A stretch of 64,000 nt of DNA. Source: CAMLFJ01 sp035524955. Lineage in GTDB: Bacteria > Methylomirabilota > Methylomirabilia > Rokubacteriales > CSP1-6. Positions 1 through 7,121 of this stretch are shown here, piece by piece. The notes under the pieces are model-generated. The model was not told the origin of the DNA. It was given only the letters and a program-made list of their open reading frames with translations, and did not search any database. The stretch spans positions 1-64,000 of the forward strand of contig DATLFG010000057.1 of assembly GCA_035524955.1 (NCBI GenBank). The letters are read 5' to 3'. The first letter of the stretch is position 1. Each line of letters starts with the position of its first letter. The translations under genes were made by a program, and so were the position numbers.

Positions 1-506
1 GCTAGCGATACCGGCACGGGGTTAACGAGCCCGCCGTCAACCAACACCGATCCCTCGCGCAGCGCCGGCGCGAATAATCCGGGCAGGGCGATAGAGGCCC
101 GCACCGCGTCGAGCGTCGAGCCATGGCGCAGCCAGACCTCCGCGCCGGTGCGCAGAGACGTTGCCACTGCGGCGAACGGCATGGCCAACTCCTCGAGAGG
201 GCGGTCCACGAAGTTGCGCCGGAAGAAGTCCATCAGCCGTTCGCCCTTTAGAAGGCCGCTGCCCAGACTCACGTCCATGAATGCAACGACATCCTTGAAC
301 CCCAATCCAAGCACCCATTGCTCGAGGCGTTCCAGCTCGCCTGCTGCGTAGGCGGCGCCGACCAGCGCGCCGATGGATGTTCCGCACACCACGTCCGGCC
401 GAATGTCCGCCTGCTCCAGCGCGCGGATGACCCCTACATGCGCCCAACCGCGGGCCGATCCGCTGCCCAGCGCAAGCCCGACCAGCGGGCTGCGAGGTGC
501 GCTCAT
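1..506 (-). CDS. Patatin-like phospholipase, partial (runs off left edge)
   Basis: This is an acyl-ester hydrolase of the patatin/RssA (NTE) family, expected to act on membrane lipids. The visible 168 residues contain the oxyanion-hole motif GSGSARG (residues 14-20), the nucleophile motif GTSIG (Ser44) and the Asp of the DGG motif (Asp156), so the whole catalytic dyad is present; only the C-terminus lies outside the window. The start is the ATG at 504-506. The gene begins about 66 bases after the attC-like site at 573-635 on the minus strand, which is the position expected for the ORF of a gene cassette, so it is probably the sixth cassette of the array. Family assignment is firm. The physiological substrate is unknown. 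Confidence 0.88.
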   Translation of the reverse strand, partial: MSAPRSPLVGLALGSGSARGWAHVGVIRALEQADIRPDVVCGTSIGALVGAAYAAGELERLEQWVLGLGFKDVVAFMDVSLGSGLLKGERLMDFFRRNFVDRPLEELAMPFAAVATSLRTGAEVWLRHGSTLDAVRASIALPGLFAPALREGSVLVDGGLVNPVPVSL

Positions 507-572
507 GCAGATAGCCCTCGTTTGAAGCTAGGCAACTTGTCCATGGTTCGCGAGCTCCGTGAAGGCCCTGAC

Positions 573-635
573 ACCGAACGCTCATCGTGAGCGGCCGGCC
601 GCTCTGGGCCGGCCCGCTCCACGATGTTGTTAGCC
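573..635 (-). repeat. attC-like integron recombination site E
   Basis: Read on the minus strand, the site starts with GGCTAAC and ends with GTTCGGT, bracketing an imperfect inverted repeat. CATCGTG pairs with CACGATG, AGCGG pairs with CCGCT, and a single unpaired G lies in the 5' arm after CATCGTG. A GGCC-rich inner hairpin forms the central part. Size (63 bp), boxes and the extrahelical G fit attC sites. It follows the hicBA cassette. The terminal boxes are slightly off the RYYYAAC/GTTRRRY consensus. Confidence 0.75.
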
Positions 636-639
636 AGGC

Positions 640-814
640 TCACCGACCCATCTCCGGTACCGACAGACCGCGGCAGATCTTCCGGGCGAGCAGGTCCGTG
701 ATCTCGGTATGCCTGGGAATGGCCTCGACCGCTCCAGTCGCAGGGTTCGTCCACAGGGAATGTGCTCCACCCTCACGCTTCAGGTGGCACCCGAAGCAGA
801 TCGCCTCGCTTCAC
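640..814 (-). pseudogene. hicA: HicA-family mRNA interferase toxin, frameshifted
   Basis: The distal part translates to a HicA/YcfA-like toxin: an LKREGG segment is followed by the catalytic-His context GGAHS, then AIPRH, and the C-terminal ARKICRGL helix. The natural start is a GTG at 812-814 that overlaps the hicB stop as GTGA, giving the typical N-terminus VKRGDLLR. After those 8 codons the reading frame changes; compared with usual HicA proteins the five-residue HLxxH segment is missing, consistent with a deletion of about 17 bases. As sequenced, the first frame stops early and the toxin is not made. The antitoxin is intact. The loss is either real inactivation or an assembly error. Confidence 0.75.
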
Positions 815-1002
815 CCGACGACGACCTTCTCGCGGGTCGCCGTGGCCGGTATCCCGCGAAGGCCGTCCTTACGTCTGTCCTCAAGAATCAGGGTGATAGC
901 GCCTCTCAAGCTCTTCAGGGCCGCAGCCTTTGTCCTGCCTTGACCGTTCGCACCAGGGATCTCTGGGCAGTACGCGATGTACCAGCGCCGGTCCCGTTCC
1001 AC
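811..1002 (-). CDS. hicB: HicB-family antitoxin
   Basis: This 63-residue protein carries the HicB N-terminal fold signature: WYIAYCPEIPG, then QGRTKAAAL and a helix, ending ATATREKVVV. HicB neutralises the HicA RNase by direct binding. The start is the GTG at 1000-1002. A GGAGG sequence lies about 25 bases further upstream and the open frame continues beyond the GTG, so a slightly longer N-terminus is possible. The stop overlaps the GTG start of the downstream hicA (GTGA), a translational-coupling arrangement seen in hicB-hicA pairs. The pair lies between attC-like sites D and E, as one integron cassette. No C-terminal DNA-binding domain is present, so autoregulation by this protein alone is unlikely. 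Confidence 0.82.
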   Translation of the reverse strand: MERDRRWYIAYCPEIPGANGQGRTKAAALKSLRGAITLILEDRRKDGLRGIPATATREKVVVG

Positions 1003-1077
1003 TACCGCGGTGACTCGTTCCGCATGCGTCGTGTACCTCCGCTCTAAGCGTAACGCATTGTGGCAGTAGCTTGCTCT

Positions 1078-1130
1078 GCCTAACGGTCAGGCCGGCCGGC
1101 AAGCCGGTCCGCTCCAGCCTGTGGTTGGAC
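1078..1130 (-). repeat. attC-like integron recombination site D
   Basis: On the minus strand the site starts with GTCCAAC and ends with GTTAGGC, a perfect match to the RYYYAAC/GTTRRRY boxes. The inside is an imperfect palindrome: CAGGC pairs with GCCTG, and CCGGC pairs with GCCGG around a TT loop. The 5' arm is the longer one, as in the other sites here. Length is 53 bp. It closes the cassette carrying the AraC-type regulator. Confidence 0.78.
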
Positions 1131-1282
1131 ACCCTCGGTCCAGGACCGTCGCCGACGATCTTCTGGCACGATTCCATCGCGACTTGTGCCGTGCTTGCAG
1201 CCGGCAAATCGGCGCGGCGCGAATACGCCAACCGTTCCCTTCCTCCAGAAGAAGAAGTGACCTTGCGGATTCGGTCGTGATG

Positions 1283-1320
1283 GTACTCGGACGTTGCGGT
1301 GCGGTCGAGAATCCGAGTAC
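1283..1320 (-). terminator. Inverted repeat downstream of the AraC-like gene
   Basis: GTACTCGGA at 1283-1291 is repeated inverted as TCCGAGTAC at 1312-1320, a perfect 9-bp stem with a 20-base loop, about 27 bases beyond the stop of the AraC-like gene. There is no T-run, so it is a possible rather than a proven terminator. Confidence 0.4.
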
Positions 1321-1346
1321 AGCGGGGTTCCGGGCCTCATTGGATT

Positions 1347-2291
1347 TCACTGCCGTCGACGCCGCCATTGGGAGGGCGTCACTCGCATCTTGCCGGCAAA
1401 CATGCGCCCGAAATGCGAAACGTCCTTGAAGCCACAGGCAAAGGCGATATCGGTAACTGACCGCTGAGCGAACTCTGGCGCTGCGAGGAGTCTTGCCGCT
1501 TGCCTCACGCGTTCATCAAAGACGCGTCGCATGATGGTCTCATTATTGGCGGCGAACACCCGTGCCAATGTGCGGCTCGATACCCCACTCGCTCGCGCGA
1601 TGTGGTCCGGCGTCAGCTCCGGGTCACCGAACTTGAGTGCAATCGTCCCGCAGGCGCGGAGGAACATCGCGGCGCGCCATGCATCTGACGGCGTGAGGTG
1701 GTCGCGGTGCGACTCGTTGAGCAGTTGCGCCAAGAGGTCGACCGAATGGCGCGCGAACAGTGTCGCGGCGGTCGACGACAGTTCACCAGCGAGCGCGAAT
1801 CCGGTAGCCAGATGGCTCGCCCAAAGGCGAGCGAGGGGATGATCGCGCAACACTGCGCTTGGGAGCAATTCTGGCCGCGCCACGCGACTGTCGAGCCAGG
1901 AGGTCGGCAGCGTGATGAGCAGATGCCGCCAGGGACGCTCGAGATCGAGCGTGAATTCGTGCCGACTGTCGGTGATAAAGATATCGCCTCGTCGCAGGAC
2001 AACCGCTTCGCCGCGACGGGTGATCCGAGCCTCGCCTTCGAGGTCCACGCAGGCGGCATACACGTGACCACGCGCGCGTGCGATGTGCGCGCCTGTGTGC
2101 AACGCATGCACGCCCCGCCCGGAGACCTGCGCGACTCCGAGTTCCCCGATGACTCGCGCCTGGATCTGGCCGTGCAGCGCCAGCTTGCCGGCTGGCTCGA
2201 TCCTCATCGGCGTGACGTGACGGCTCACGAGATCTGCCCAGAATTCCGCACGTTCCCGCGTCGGGATACTGTCGGTCGTCACTGACACCAT
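1347..2291 (-). CDS. AraC-family transcriptional regulator
   Basis: A 314-residue regulator with an N-terminal AraC-binding-like (cupin-type) sensor region covering roughly residues 1-200 and a C-terminal double helix-turn-helix at about 215-310. The second helix-turn-helix shows the AraC signature SVTDIAFACGFKDVSHFGRMF. The layout matches AraC_binding_2-type activators. The ATG start at 2289-2291 gives a full-length protein. It is divergent from the NTF2-like gene at 2430 with a 138-base gap, so that gene is a plausible target. It lies between attC sites A and D, in a cassette much larger than its neighbours. The ligand is unknown. Confidence 0.85.
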   Translation of the reverse strand: MVSVTTDSIPTRERAEFWADLVSRHVTPMRIEPAGKLALHGQIQARVIGELGVAQVSGRGVHALHTGAHIARARGHVYAACVDLEGEARITRRGEAVVLRRGDIFITDSRHEFTLDLERPWRHLLITLPTSWLDSRVARPELLPSAVLRDHPLARLWASHLATGFALAGELSSTAATLFARHSVDLLAQLLNESHRDHLTPSDAWRAAMFLRACGTIALKFGDPELTPDHIARASGVSSRTLARVFAANNETIMRRVFDERVRQAARLLAAPEFAQRSVTDIAFACGFKDVSHFGRMFAGKMRVTPSQWRRRRQ

Positions 2292-2429
2292 GGGTGTCGC
2301 TCTCAGTCGACGCTCCGGTCGCCCACAAGCGAGCGGCGACTAGGCGAATCTGCTAGTGTGCCCCTTAGGAGTCGGGCGTGCCGGGAGCCATTCCGACAAC
2401 GAACCCGCCTCCCATGGAGAGCTTGTCGT

Positions 2430-2900
2430 ATGAAGCACACCTTAGCATTCCTTCTGCTACTCAGCATGCCACTGGGGGTGGTCGCGATGGCACAAGATCG
2501 CAACGTGGACGAAGAGAACGTGCGCTTGCTCGACGACCAGGAACGGATCGCCGCCCTAAAGCGTGATATCTCCACGCTGGAACGGTTGTGGTCCGAACAG
2601 TTCACCGTCAATGCGCCGAACCACGAGATAGTGGTCGGTAGACGCGCCGTCCTCGATGTCTTCGTGCGCGCGGGTGTCATCAACTTTTCGAAGTTTGAGC
2701 GCCAGATCGAGTTCATCCGCGCTGATGGGCCCTTCGTCATCATCATGGGGTTAGAGACGGTGGAGCCAGTCAGGGACGCGCCAAGCGCTGGCCTCGTGGC
2801 CGGGCACACGATCAAGCGCCGCTTCACGAACATCTGGAAGAACGAAGGGGGTACCTGGCGGCTGTTTGCGCGTCATGCCAATGTGATCCCGAATCGTTGA
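2430..2900 (+). CDS. Exported NTF2-like (SnoaL/DUF4440-type) protein
   Basis: A 156-residue protein with a clear signal peptide (MKHTLAFLLLLSMPLG, cleavage near VAMAQ) followed by a cone-shaped NTF2-like fold: a long N-terminal helix with LERLWSEQFTVNAPN, then the beta-strand sequence RRFTNIWKNEGGTWRLFARHANVI that typifies SnoaL/DUF4440 proteins. The start is the ATG at 2430, preceded by GGAGA about 10 bases upstream; an earlier in-frame ATG at 2358 would bury the signal peptide. It is the only gene in the integron region on the plus strand, opposite to the cassette direction. It probably binds or transforms a small molecule in the periplasm. Function is not assignable. Confidence 0.8.
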   Translation: MKHTLAFLLLLSMPLGVVAMAQDRNVDEENVRLLDDQERIAALKRDISTLERLWSEQFTVNAPNHEIVVGRRAVLDVFVRAGVINFSKFERQIEFIRADGPFVIIMGLETVEPVRDAPSAGLVAGHTIKRRFTNIWKNEGGTWRLFARHANVIPNR

Positions 2901-3206
2901 CTGGCGCTGCAGCGCGTTCCGGGCGTCCAAATGGGGCCGAGTAAGACTCAGGTGTCCTTCCTGACTCGATTCTTCGGAAGAATGCTTGGCCCGACCAAGA
3001 GGATGTCGGCGAACCCTCCGCTCCGCTGTAGGCTCAGTAGAGGTTCTTGTGATCAAGAGCATCGACGCCTTGCTGGACCAACTCCCGCCGAAACGCCTCG
3101 AGGGTCGCTTCAGGCATCTCCGCGCCTATCGGGCGTGTGTGTCTAACGCTCGGGATCCGCGGCGGCGCGAAGCGCCGACCGCTGCATGCGGAAGTTAGAG
3201 GGCCTC
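2901..3206. other. Intercassette stretch with attC site A
   Basis: Between the NTF2-like stop and the toxin stop lies about 300 bases without a supported gene. It contains the attC-like site A (3141-3200) and a 27-codon minus-strand frame (3034-3117, MPEATLEAFRRELV...), which may be the remnant of a cassette ORF. I recognise no homology. Confidence 0.5.
3141..3200 (-). repeat. attC-like integron recombination site A
   Basis: On the minus strand the site starts with CTCTAAC and ends with GTTAGAC. The inner stem CGGCGC-TTC-GCGCCG is perfect and is shared with site B. An unpaired G follows CGCAT in the 5' arm, as in sites B, C and E, though the outer arm here pairs poorly. Length is 60 bp. It begins just after the toxin gene stop, as expected for the attC of a toxin-antitoxin cassette. 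Confidence 0.72.
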
Positions 3207-3506
3207 TCAGAGGCGCGACCGCCAGTAGCCGGGCCGGCGACGACCGTGGGCCATCGCGACGACCTCGACGGCATCACCGCGCAGGATGTACACCAGGCTG
3301 AAGGGGTATCGAGGAAACACGTATCGCCGCGCGCGGCTTCCAAAGCGCGGCCAAGTTCGGGGGCTCGCTGCGACCGCGTCGATCGCCCGCTGCAGCTCCT
3401 CCCGAAAACCGTCCGCGGCCTCGGGGCTTCTCGCGGCATACCAGTCATACGTGGATTCCGCCTCCTGCGCCGCAGCAGGATGGAACCGGGCCGCCGCTGA
3501 GGCCAT
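3207..3506 (-). CDS. RelE/ParE-family toxin
   Basis: A 99-residue toxin of the RelE/ParE superfamily. It shows the two N-terminal helices (EAESTYDWYAARSPEAADGFREEL), the central SPRTWP turn, the strand pair RRYVFPRYPFSLVYI and the C-terminal AHGRRRPGYW. Members either cleave translating mRNA or poison gyrase, and the sequence alone does not say which. The ATG at 3504-3506 directly follows the antitoxin stop (TGAATG), so the two are translationally coupled. It is followed within 6 bases by attC site A. The protein looks intact, making this pair the only complete toxin-antitoxin cassette in the visible array. Confidence 0.87.
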   Translation of the reverse strand: MASAAARFHPAAAQEAESTYDWYAARSPEAADGFREELQRAIDAVAASPRTWPRFGSRARRYVFPRYPFSLVYILRGDAVEVVAMAHGRRRPGYWRSRL

Positions 3507-3731
3507 TCAGCGCTGGTACAGCCGCGCCCTCAGCTCTTCCCAGGGAACCGCCTGGATCTGGCCCGAATCTAACTCCGCGATTCGGCCCTCTATCTCGGCT
3601 CGCCAGGCTTCCTCGGCACCTTCCTCCGACTCCGCATCCAGGCTGTCGACCAGAAGGCGCATGAGTGTCGCCCGCTCCTTCGGGTCGAGCCGCATCGCCT
3701 CCTCAAACAGCTCGCGCGCCGATTTCGCCAT
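3507..3731 (-). CDS. Addiction-module antitoxin (TIGR02574-like)
   Basis: A 74-residue acidic protein of the putative addiction-module component family (TIGR02574/PF09720). It starts MAKSARELFEEAMRL, has the conserved LDPKERATLMRLLVDSLD helix, an acidic linker, and the C-terminal toxin-binding segment around IQAVPWEELRARL. Such proteins pair with RelE/ParE toxins encoded directly downstream, as here. The start lies 38 bases after attC site C, the usual short cassette leader. It presumably neutralises the toxin by wrapping around it. It has no evident DNA-binding domain. Confidence 0.87.
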   Translation of the reverse strand: MAKSARELFEEAMRLDPKERATLMRLLVDSLDAESEEGAEEAWRAEIEGRIAELDSGQIQAVPWEELRARLYQR

Positions 3732-3769
3732 GCGTCGATCCTACCATTCCGGTTGTCCGGGCGCTGTCC

Positions 3770-3841
3770 GTCTAACGGCCATGCTCAGCGGCGGGGTCCG
3801 AGCAACGCGAGGACCCCGTCCGTTGCAGCATGATGTTAGAC
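3770..3841 (-). repeat. attC-like integron recombination site C
   Basis: This is the most convincing site: 72 bp bounded on the minus strand by GTCTAAC and GTTAGAC, perfect mutual complements and consensus matches. CATGCT pairs with AGCATG, then an unpaired G, then CAACGG with CCGCTG (one mismatch), then GGGGTCC with GGACCCC around an apical loop. The extrahelical G in the 5' arm sets the orientation. Confidence 0.85.
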
Positions 3842-3851
3842 CTCGTTCGGT

Positions 3852-5150
3852 ACAGTCCGGGAACATAGGTAACACTTTAGTCCAGGGACATGGGTGACAC
3901 CACACTGGCGGGCACGGGAGGACGTGCCCATGCCCTGGAGGAAGACCGCACCCATGGATCAGCGCACGCAGTTCATCGCCGACCACCTGCGCGAGACCCA
4001 GACGATCACGGAGCTCTGCGATCGGTGTGGCGTCTCCCGCAAGACGGGCTACAAATGGATCGACCGCTACCTGCGCCTTGGGCCCGCCGGCCTCGAGGAA
4101 CACTCTCGCCGTCCCCATCGCGCCCCCAATCAGACCCCCGATGAGATCGTCGCCGCGATCCTGGAGGCTCGCCAGCGGCATCCCGGGTGGGGCGGCAAGA
4201 AGCTGCGGGCCCTCCTCCAGCGGCGGCACCCGCGGTGGACCCTCCCGGGCCGCTCGACGGTCTGCGACATCCTGCGGCGGCACGGACTCGTCCCCACGCG
4301 CCGCTCGCGCCGCCGCCTCGGTCTTCCCGGCAAACCCACGACGATCATGGGCGCCCCGAATGCGGTGTGGTGCGCGGACTATAAGGGGCAGTTCAAGACC
4401 GGCGACGGCCGCTACTGCTATCCCCTCACCGTCACCGATGGCTTCAGCCGCTATCTGCTCGGCTGTCAGGGGCTGGGCTCCACGGCGGGCGCGGAGGCCC
4501 AGCCCGTCTTCACCCGGCTGTTCAAAGAGTATGGCCTGCCTCTGCGCATTTGCACCGACAACGGCGTCCCCTTCGCGACCGCGACCCTGGCCCGGCTCTC
4601 GAAGCTCTCGGCCTGGTGGGTGCGGCTGGGGATCCTGCCCGAGTTCATCGAACCCGGCCGCCCCGACCAGAACGGACGGCATGAACGCATGCATCACACC
4701 CTCAAGGCGGCCACCACGCGCCCCGCGGCCGGCAGCCTCGGCGCCCAGCAGCGCCGGTTCAACGCCTTTCGCGAGGAATTCAATCACGTGCGCCCCCACG
4801 AGGTGCTCGAGCAGCAGACTCCCGCCGCGTGCTACCACCCGTCGCCGCGGCCCATGCCAGACCGGCTGCCTCCGCTCGAATATCCCGATCGCTTCGAGGT
4901 GCGCTACGTCAGCGCTAACGGCGGCATTCGGTGGAATCACCGCTGGGTCAACGTCTCCACGGTCTGCGTGGGCGAGTACGTCGGCCTCGAGGAGATCGAC
5001 GACGGCGTCTGGAACGTCTACTTCGCGCCCCTGCGCCTCGGCCGGTTGCTCGAGCGGCACATGCGCATCGAGGATGCGTATGGGAGACTGAGACGCCGAC
5101 ATGTGTAACCCATGTCCCCGGACTCGTTTGTTACCTATCTCCCCGACCGT
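3852..5150 (+). mobile_element. IS481-type insertion sequence
   Basis: The transposase gene is flanked by terminal inverted repeats of about 45 bp: the left end reads inward GGAACATAGGTAACA then AGTCC and GGGACATGGGT; the right end, reversed, reads GGAGATAGGTAACA then AGTCC and GGGACATGGGT. Exact outer ends are uncertain by a few bases. CGTTC occurs at both junctions (3844-3848, 5148-5152) but does not form a clean target duplication with these ends. The element sits about 10 bases from attC site C and abuts the stop of the small cassette ORF at 5151, so it has inserted inside a cassette. Confidence 0.82.
3930..5108 (+). CDS. IS481-family DDE transposase
   Basis: A 392-residue transposase with an N-terminal helix-turn-helix (TITELCDRCGVSRKTGYKWIDRY), a second HTH-like region, and an RNase-H-like integrase core with the DDE triad at about Asp150 (in ADYKGQ), Asp210 (in CTDNG) and Glu252 (in GRHERMHHTL). 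The C-terminal part matches the IS481 group. The ATG at 3930 is preferred because the frame upstream (from 3894) lies in the terminal repeat. The gene is uninterrupted with all catalytic residues, so the element may be active. Its orientation is opposite to the surrounding cassettes. Confidence 0.9.
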   Translation: MPWRKTAPMDQRTQFIADHLRETQTITELCDRCGVSRKTGYKWIDRYLRLGPAGLEEHSRRPHRAPNQTPDEIVAAILEARQRHPGWGGKKLRALLQRRHPRWTLPGRSTVCDILRRHGLVPTRRSRRRLGLPGKPTTIMGAPNAVWCADYKGQFKTGDGRYCYPLTVTDGFSRYLLGCQGLGSTAGAEAQPVFTRLFKEYGLPLRICTDNGVPFATATLARLSKLSAWWVRLGILPEFIEPGRPDQNGRHERMHHTLKAATTRPAAGSLGAQQRRFNAFREEFNHVRPHEVLEQQTPAACYHPSPRPMPDRLPPLEYPDRFEVRYVSANGGIRWNHRWVNVSTVCVGEYVGLEEIDDGVWNVYFAPLRLGRLLERHMRIEDAYGRLRRRHV

Positions 5151-5408
5151 TCAAACCCTCGCGCCATCTGAGTAGTTCGCCAAGAGAGCGTCTACCGCTT
5201 CCTCGCCGGTGAGAGGCCCGGTCCCGCCAAAGACCTCAACCTCGAGCGTGCCGTCCGCGAACACCTCAATCTCGTACCGGCGGCCCGGGACGGTAGCACA
5301 CACCATGACCGTATCGCCACGGACGCGAGCGAGCGTGTAGTGAATCCGCGCCCCCTCCAGCTGCTGGAGCAGCGAATAGAGCCGGTGTGTCCGCGAATCG
5401 CTACCCAT
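5151..5408 (-). CDS. Small cassette-encoded protein of unknown function
   Basis: An 85-residue protein beginning MGSDSRTHRLYSLLQQLEGARIHYTL, with alternating beta strands (DTVMVCATVPGRRYEIEVFADGTLEVEVFGG) and a short C-terminal helix. I recognise it only as the kind of small alpha/beta protein often found in integron cassettes and give it no function. It starts 12 bases after attC site B, a typical cassette leader. Its stop codon touches the right end of the IS at about 5150, so the natural C-terminus may have been trimmed or replaced by the insertion. Confidence 0.6.
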   Translation of the reverse strand: MGSDSRTHRLYSLLQQLEGARIHYTLARVRGDTVMVCATVPGRRYEIEVFADGTLEVEVFGGTGPLTGEEAVDALLANYSDGARV

Positions 5409-5420
5409 AGGTGGCTATCC

Positions 5421-5480
5421 GCCTAACGCCCAGCATCAGCGGCGGCGCGAAGCGCCGTCCGCCGCATGCTGTTGTTCGGC
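5421..5480 (-). repeat. attC-like integron recombination site B
   Basis: On the minus strand the site starts with GCCGAAC and ends with the consensus GTTAGGC. CAGCAT pairs with ATGCTG, then an unpaired G, then CGGCGG with CCGCTG, and CGGCGC-TTC-GCGCCG closes the hairpin. The core is nearly identical to site A. Length is 60 bp. It follows the DUF2254 gene (5563-6909). Confidence 0.82.
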
Positions 5481-5562
5481 GGCCTCTTCGCTGAGCCTCA
5501 AGGGGCCAGCCCAACATCCACCCCACATCTTCGCAGAGTGTACTGACCGCACGTACGTGCTT

Positions 5563-6909
5563 TCAGCGGCAAGAGGCTGCCGCTTCGCTACACAACTGGA
5601 TTACCGCCTGGCGGCGTGCTTCCACCGCCCGGAGGTCCTCGTTCTCGGGCAGCCCCTCGATAGCCCCTCGGGCGATCATTTCAGCGTGGTGTAGGAGCGC
5701 GGTGCGGTCCTCTGGTCGATGTGCGAATCCCGCGATCACGGCGATCGATTCCAGCAGGCGGATGGTCACCGCGACGCTGGAGCGGCTATATTGCCGAACC
5801 TGGTTGAAGGCTGCGTCCGTGATCTCCGGGAACGTATTGGCAGGCGCGATCACCCGAAGCTGATTCTGGTGGTCATAGCGATATTGTGACGGCATATCCC
5901 GTGTTGCCAAACGACACAGAACGGATCCCAATTGGTCCACACACGTGATCGCCGTGAACGGGTCGTTCAGCCCGGGGGAGAGGGCCCGGACCGCGATCTC
6001 CACCAGTTGGTTCACCCCGAACTCGATGTCCTGGTCGAAAGTCCGCTGGTGGCCCAGGACGAAGAGGGAACGGACCTGATCCGTAAGCCGCTCGGTCACT
6101 CGGCTTCCTGGCCAGATCAGCGCCAGAGGACAACTGGCAATGACGTAGTTTCCAGGCCTTCGCTCCAGTCGAACCACTAGGTCCTCCTCCATCGCCAGCG
6201 CCAGCAAGGCCTCACCGTCGATGAACTGGAGGTAGCCGTCTCCGTCCGCGCCGACTGGCCGAGCGTCCTTGTGGAACGCCTCGAGAAAGCCCACGTCGGG
6301 TGGCTCCGTCGGGATCATTGGCGTTCCCCGTCCGATGTGTTCCGGGAAAAGACCGTCGATCCTCTCGATCAATTCCCCGCTTATCCGCGCGGCGATCTCG
6401 TTGGCCTGGATGGAAACAGACACGTGATGGATGAAGTAGATCAACACTCCCACGCTCGCCACCGCGAATAGAACGCCGAGGGTGACCGACAGGTGCGGTA
6501 CGAAAGCGACCTCCTCCGCCCGGCGGATCGTACGGAGGACGAGCAAGCAGTACAGGAAGGTGGCGATGAACGTGCCGAGGACCACCTGTGTGGTGGAATC
6601 GCGCATGAAATTGCGCAGCAGACGGGGTCCCAGCTGAGACGAGGCCAGTGACAGGGCGACCAACGTCATCGAGAAGACCACACCGGCGATGGTAATCATG
6701 GATCCGGCGATTATGCCCAGCACGGCGCTCGCCCCTTCCGCTCCACCGGTGAACGTCCAGCGCAAGTTGAGCGTCAACCACTCCGTCAGCGGCTCGTCCA
6801 CGGTGACGCTCACGAGTGCCAACGCTACGGCCCCGCTGGCCATGGCTGCCGGAACAAACCAGAAACCGGAACGAACGCGATTCCAGTACTTGAAGAACTG
6901 CCCTCTCAC
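5563..6909 (-). CDS. DUF2254 integral membrane protein
   Basis: A 448-residue predicted inner-membrane protein of the DUF2254 family. Hydrophobic segments lie near residues 15-38, 60-85, 105-125 and 140-165, followed by a large soluble C-terminal part with conserved motifs RTFDQDIEFGVNQLVEIAVRALSPGLNDPFTA. The family role is unknown; a channel-like or transport role is sometimes suggested because of the four-helix N-terminus. The start is GTG at 6907-6909 with AAGGAG about 11 bases upstream. It is the first gene downstream of intI on the same strand and is followed by attC site B, so it is either the first cassette or a captured gene. At 1.3 kb it is large for a cassette. Confidence 0.85.
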   Translation of the reverse strand: MRGQFFKYWNRVRSGFWFVPAAMASGAVALALVSVTVDEPLTEWLTLNLRWTFTGGAEGASAVLGIIAGSMITIAGVVFSMTLVALSLASSQLGPRLLRNFMRDSTTQVVLGTFIATFLYCLLVLRTIRRAEEVAFVPHLSVTLGVLFAVASVGVLIYFIHHVSVSIQANEIAARISGELIERIDGLFPEHIGRGTPMIPTEPPDVGFLEAFHKDARPVGADGDGYLQFIDGEALLALAMEEDLVVRLERRPGNYVIASCPLALIWPGSRVTERLTDQVRSLFVLGHQRTFDQDIEFGVNQLVEIAVRALSPGLNDPFTAITCVDQLGSVLCRLATRDMPSQYRYDHQNQLRVIAPANTFPEITDAAFNQVRQYSRSSVAVTIRLLESIAVIAGFAHRPEDRTALLHHAEMIARGAIEGLPENEDLRAVEARRQAVIQLCSEAAASCR

Positions 6910-6942
6910 GACGACGGCATCTCCTTCACTCGCATGTCATCC

Positions 6943-6984
6943 GCGGCCGAACTATATGTATCCAGGTCTGGATAATTCGGCCGC
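6943..6984 (-). promoter_or_regulatory. 42-bp palindrome upstream of DUF2254; operator or attI/attC-like
   Basis: GCGGCCGAA at the left is repeated inverted as TTCGGCCGC at the right, and inside lies a perfect 16-bp palindrome TATCCAG-AC-CTGGATA. On the minus strand the site ends in GTTCGGC, like a core recombination box, 36 bases before the DUF2254 start. It also contains TATAGT (6951-6956), a good -10 hexamer for that gene. Two readings are possible: an operator over the promoter, or a short attI/attC-like site where cassettes join. A diverged copy of one arm lies at 7095-7112. Confidence 0.45.
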
Positions 6985-7121
6985 ATGGCGGCTTGGTGCG
7001 GATAAGCCGGTTGGGATGGCCGGGGGGATGTGGCGGGAGCGGCCTTTGGGGATGCGTGGTTGCGCATGGTCCCGGGTGCGGTTCCAGTTTTACACAGACC
7101 TGGACATTTCGGGGAGATCGA

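Larger units (their letters stand above)
1003..1346. other. Non-coding stretch with attC site and hairpin
   Basis: This 344-base interval holds the attC-like site D (1078-1130) and an inverted repeat (1283-1320) just beyond the araC-like stop. Several overlapping reading frames are open here, but none resembles a known protein and none has a convincing ribosome binding site. I see no other feature. Confidence 0.6.

Noticed and set aside
3034..3117. 27-codon minus-strand frame in cassette 4
   Set aside because: No ribosome binding site and no recognisable homology; kept only as a possible decay remnant.
3741..5102. Long minus-strand frame antisense to the transposase
   Set aside because: A GC-rich shadow frame; the plus-strand DDE transposase explains the region.
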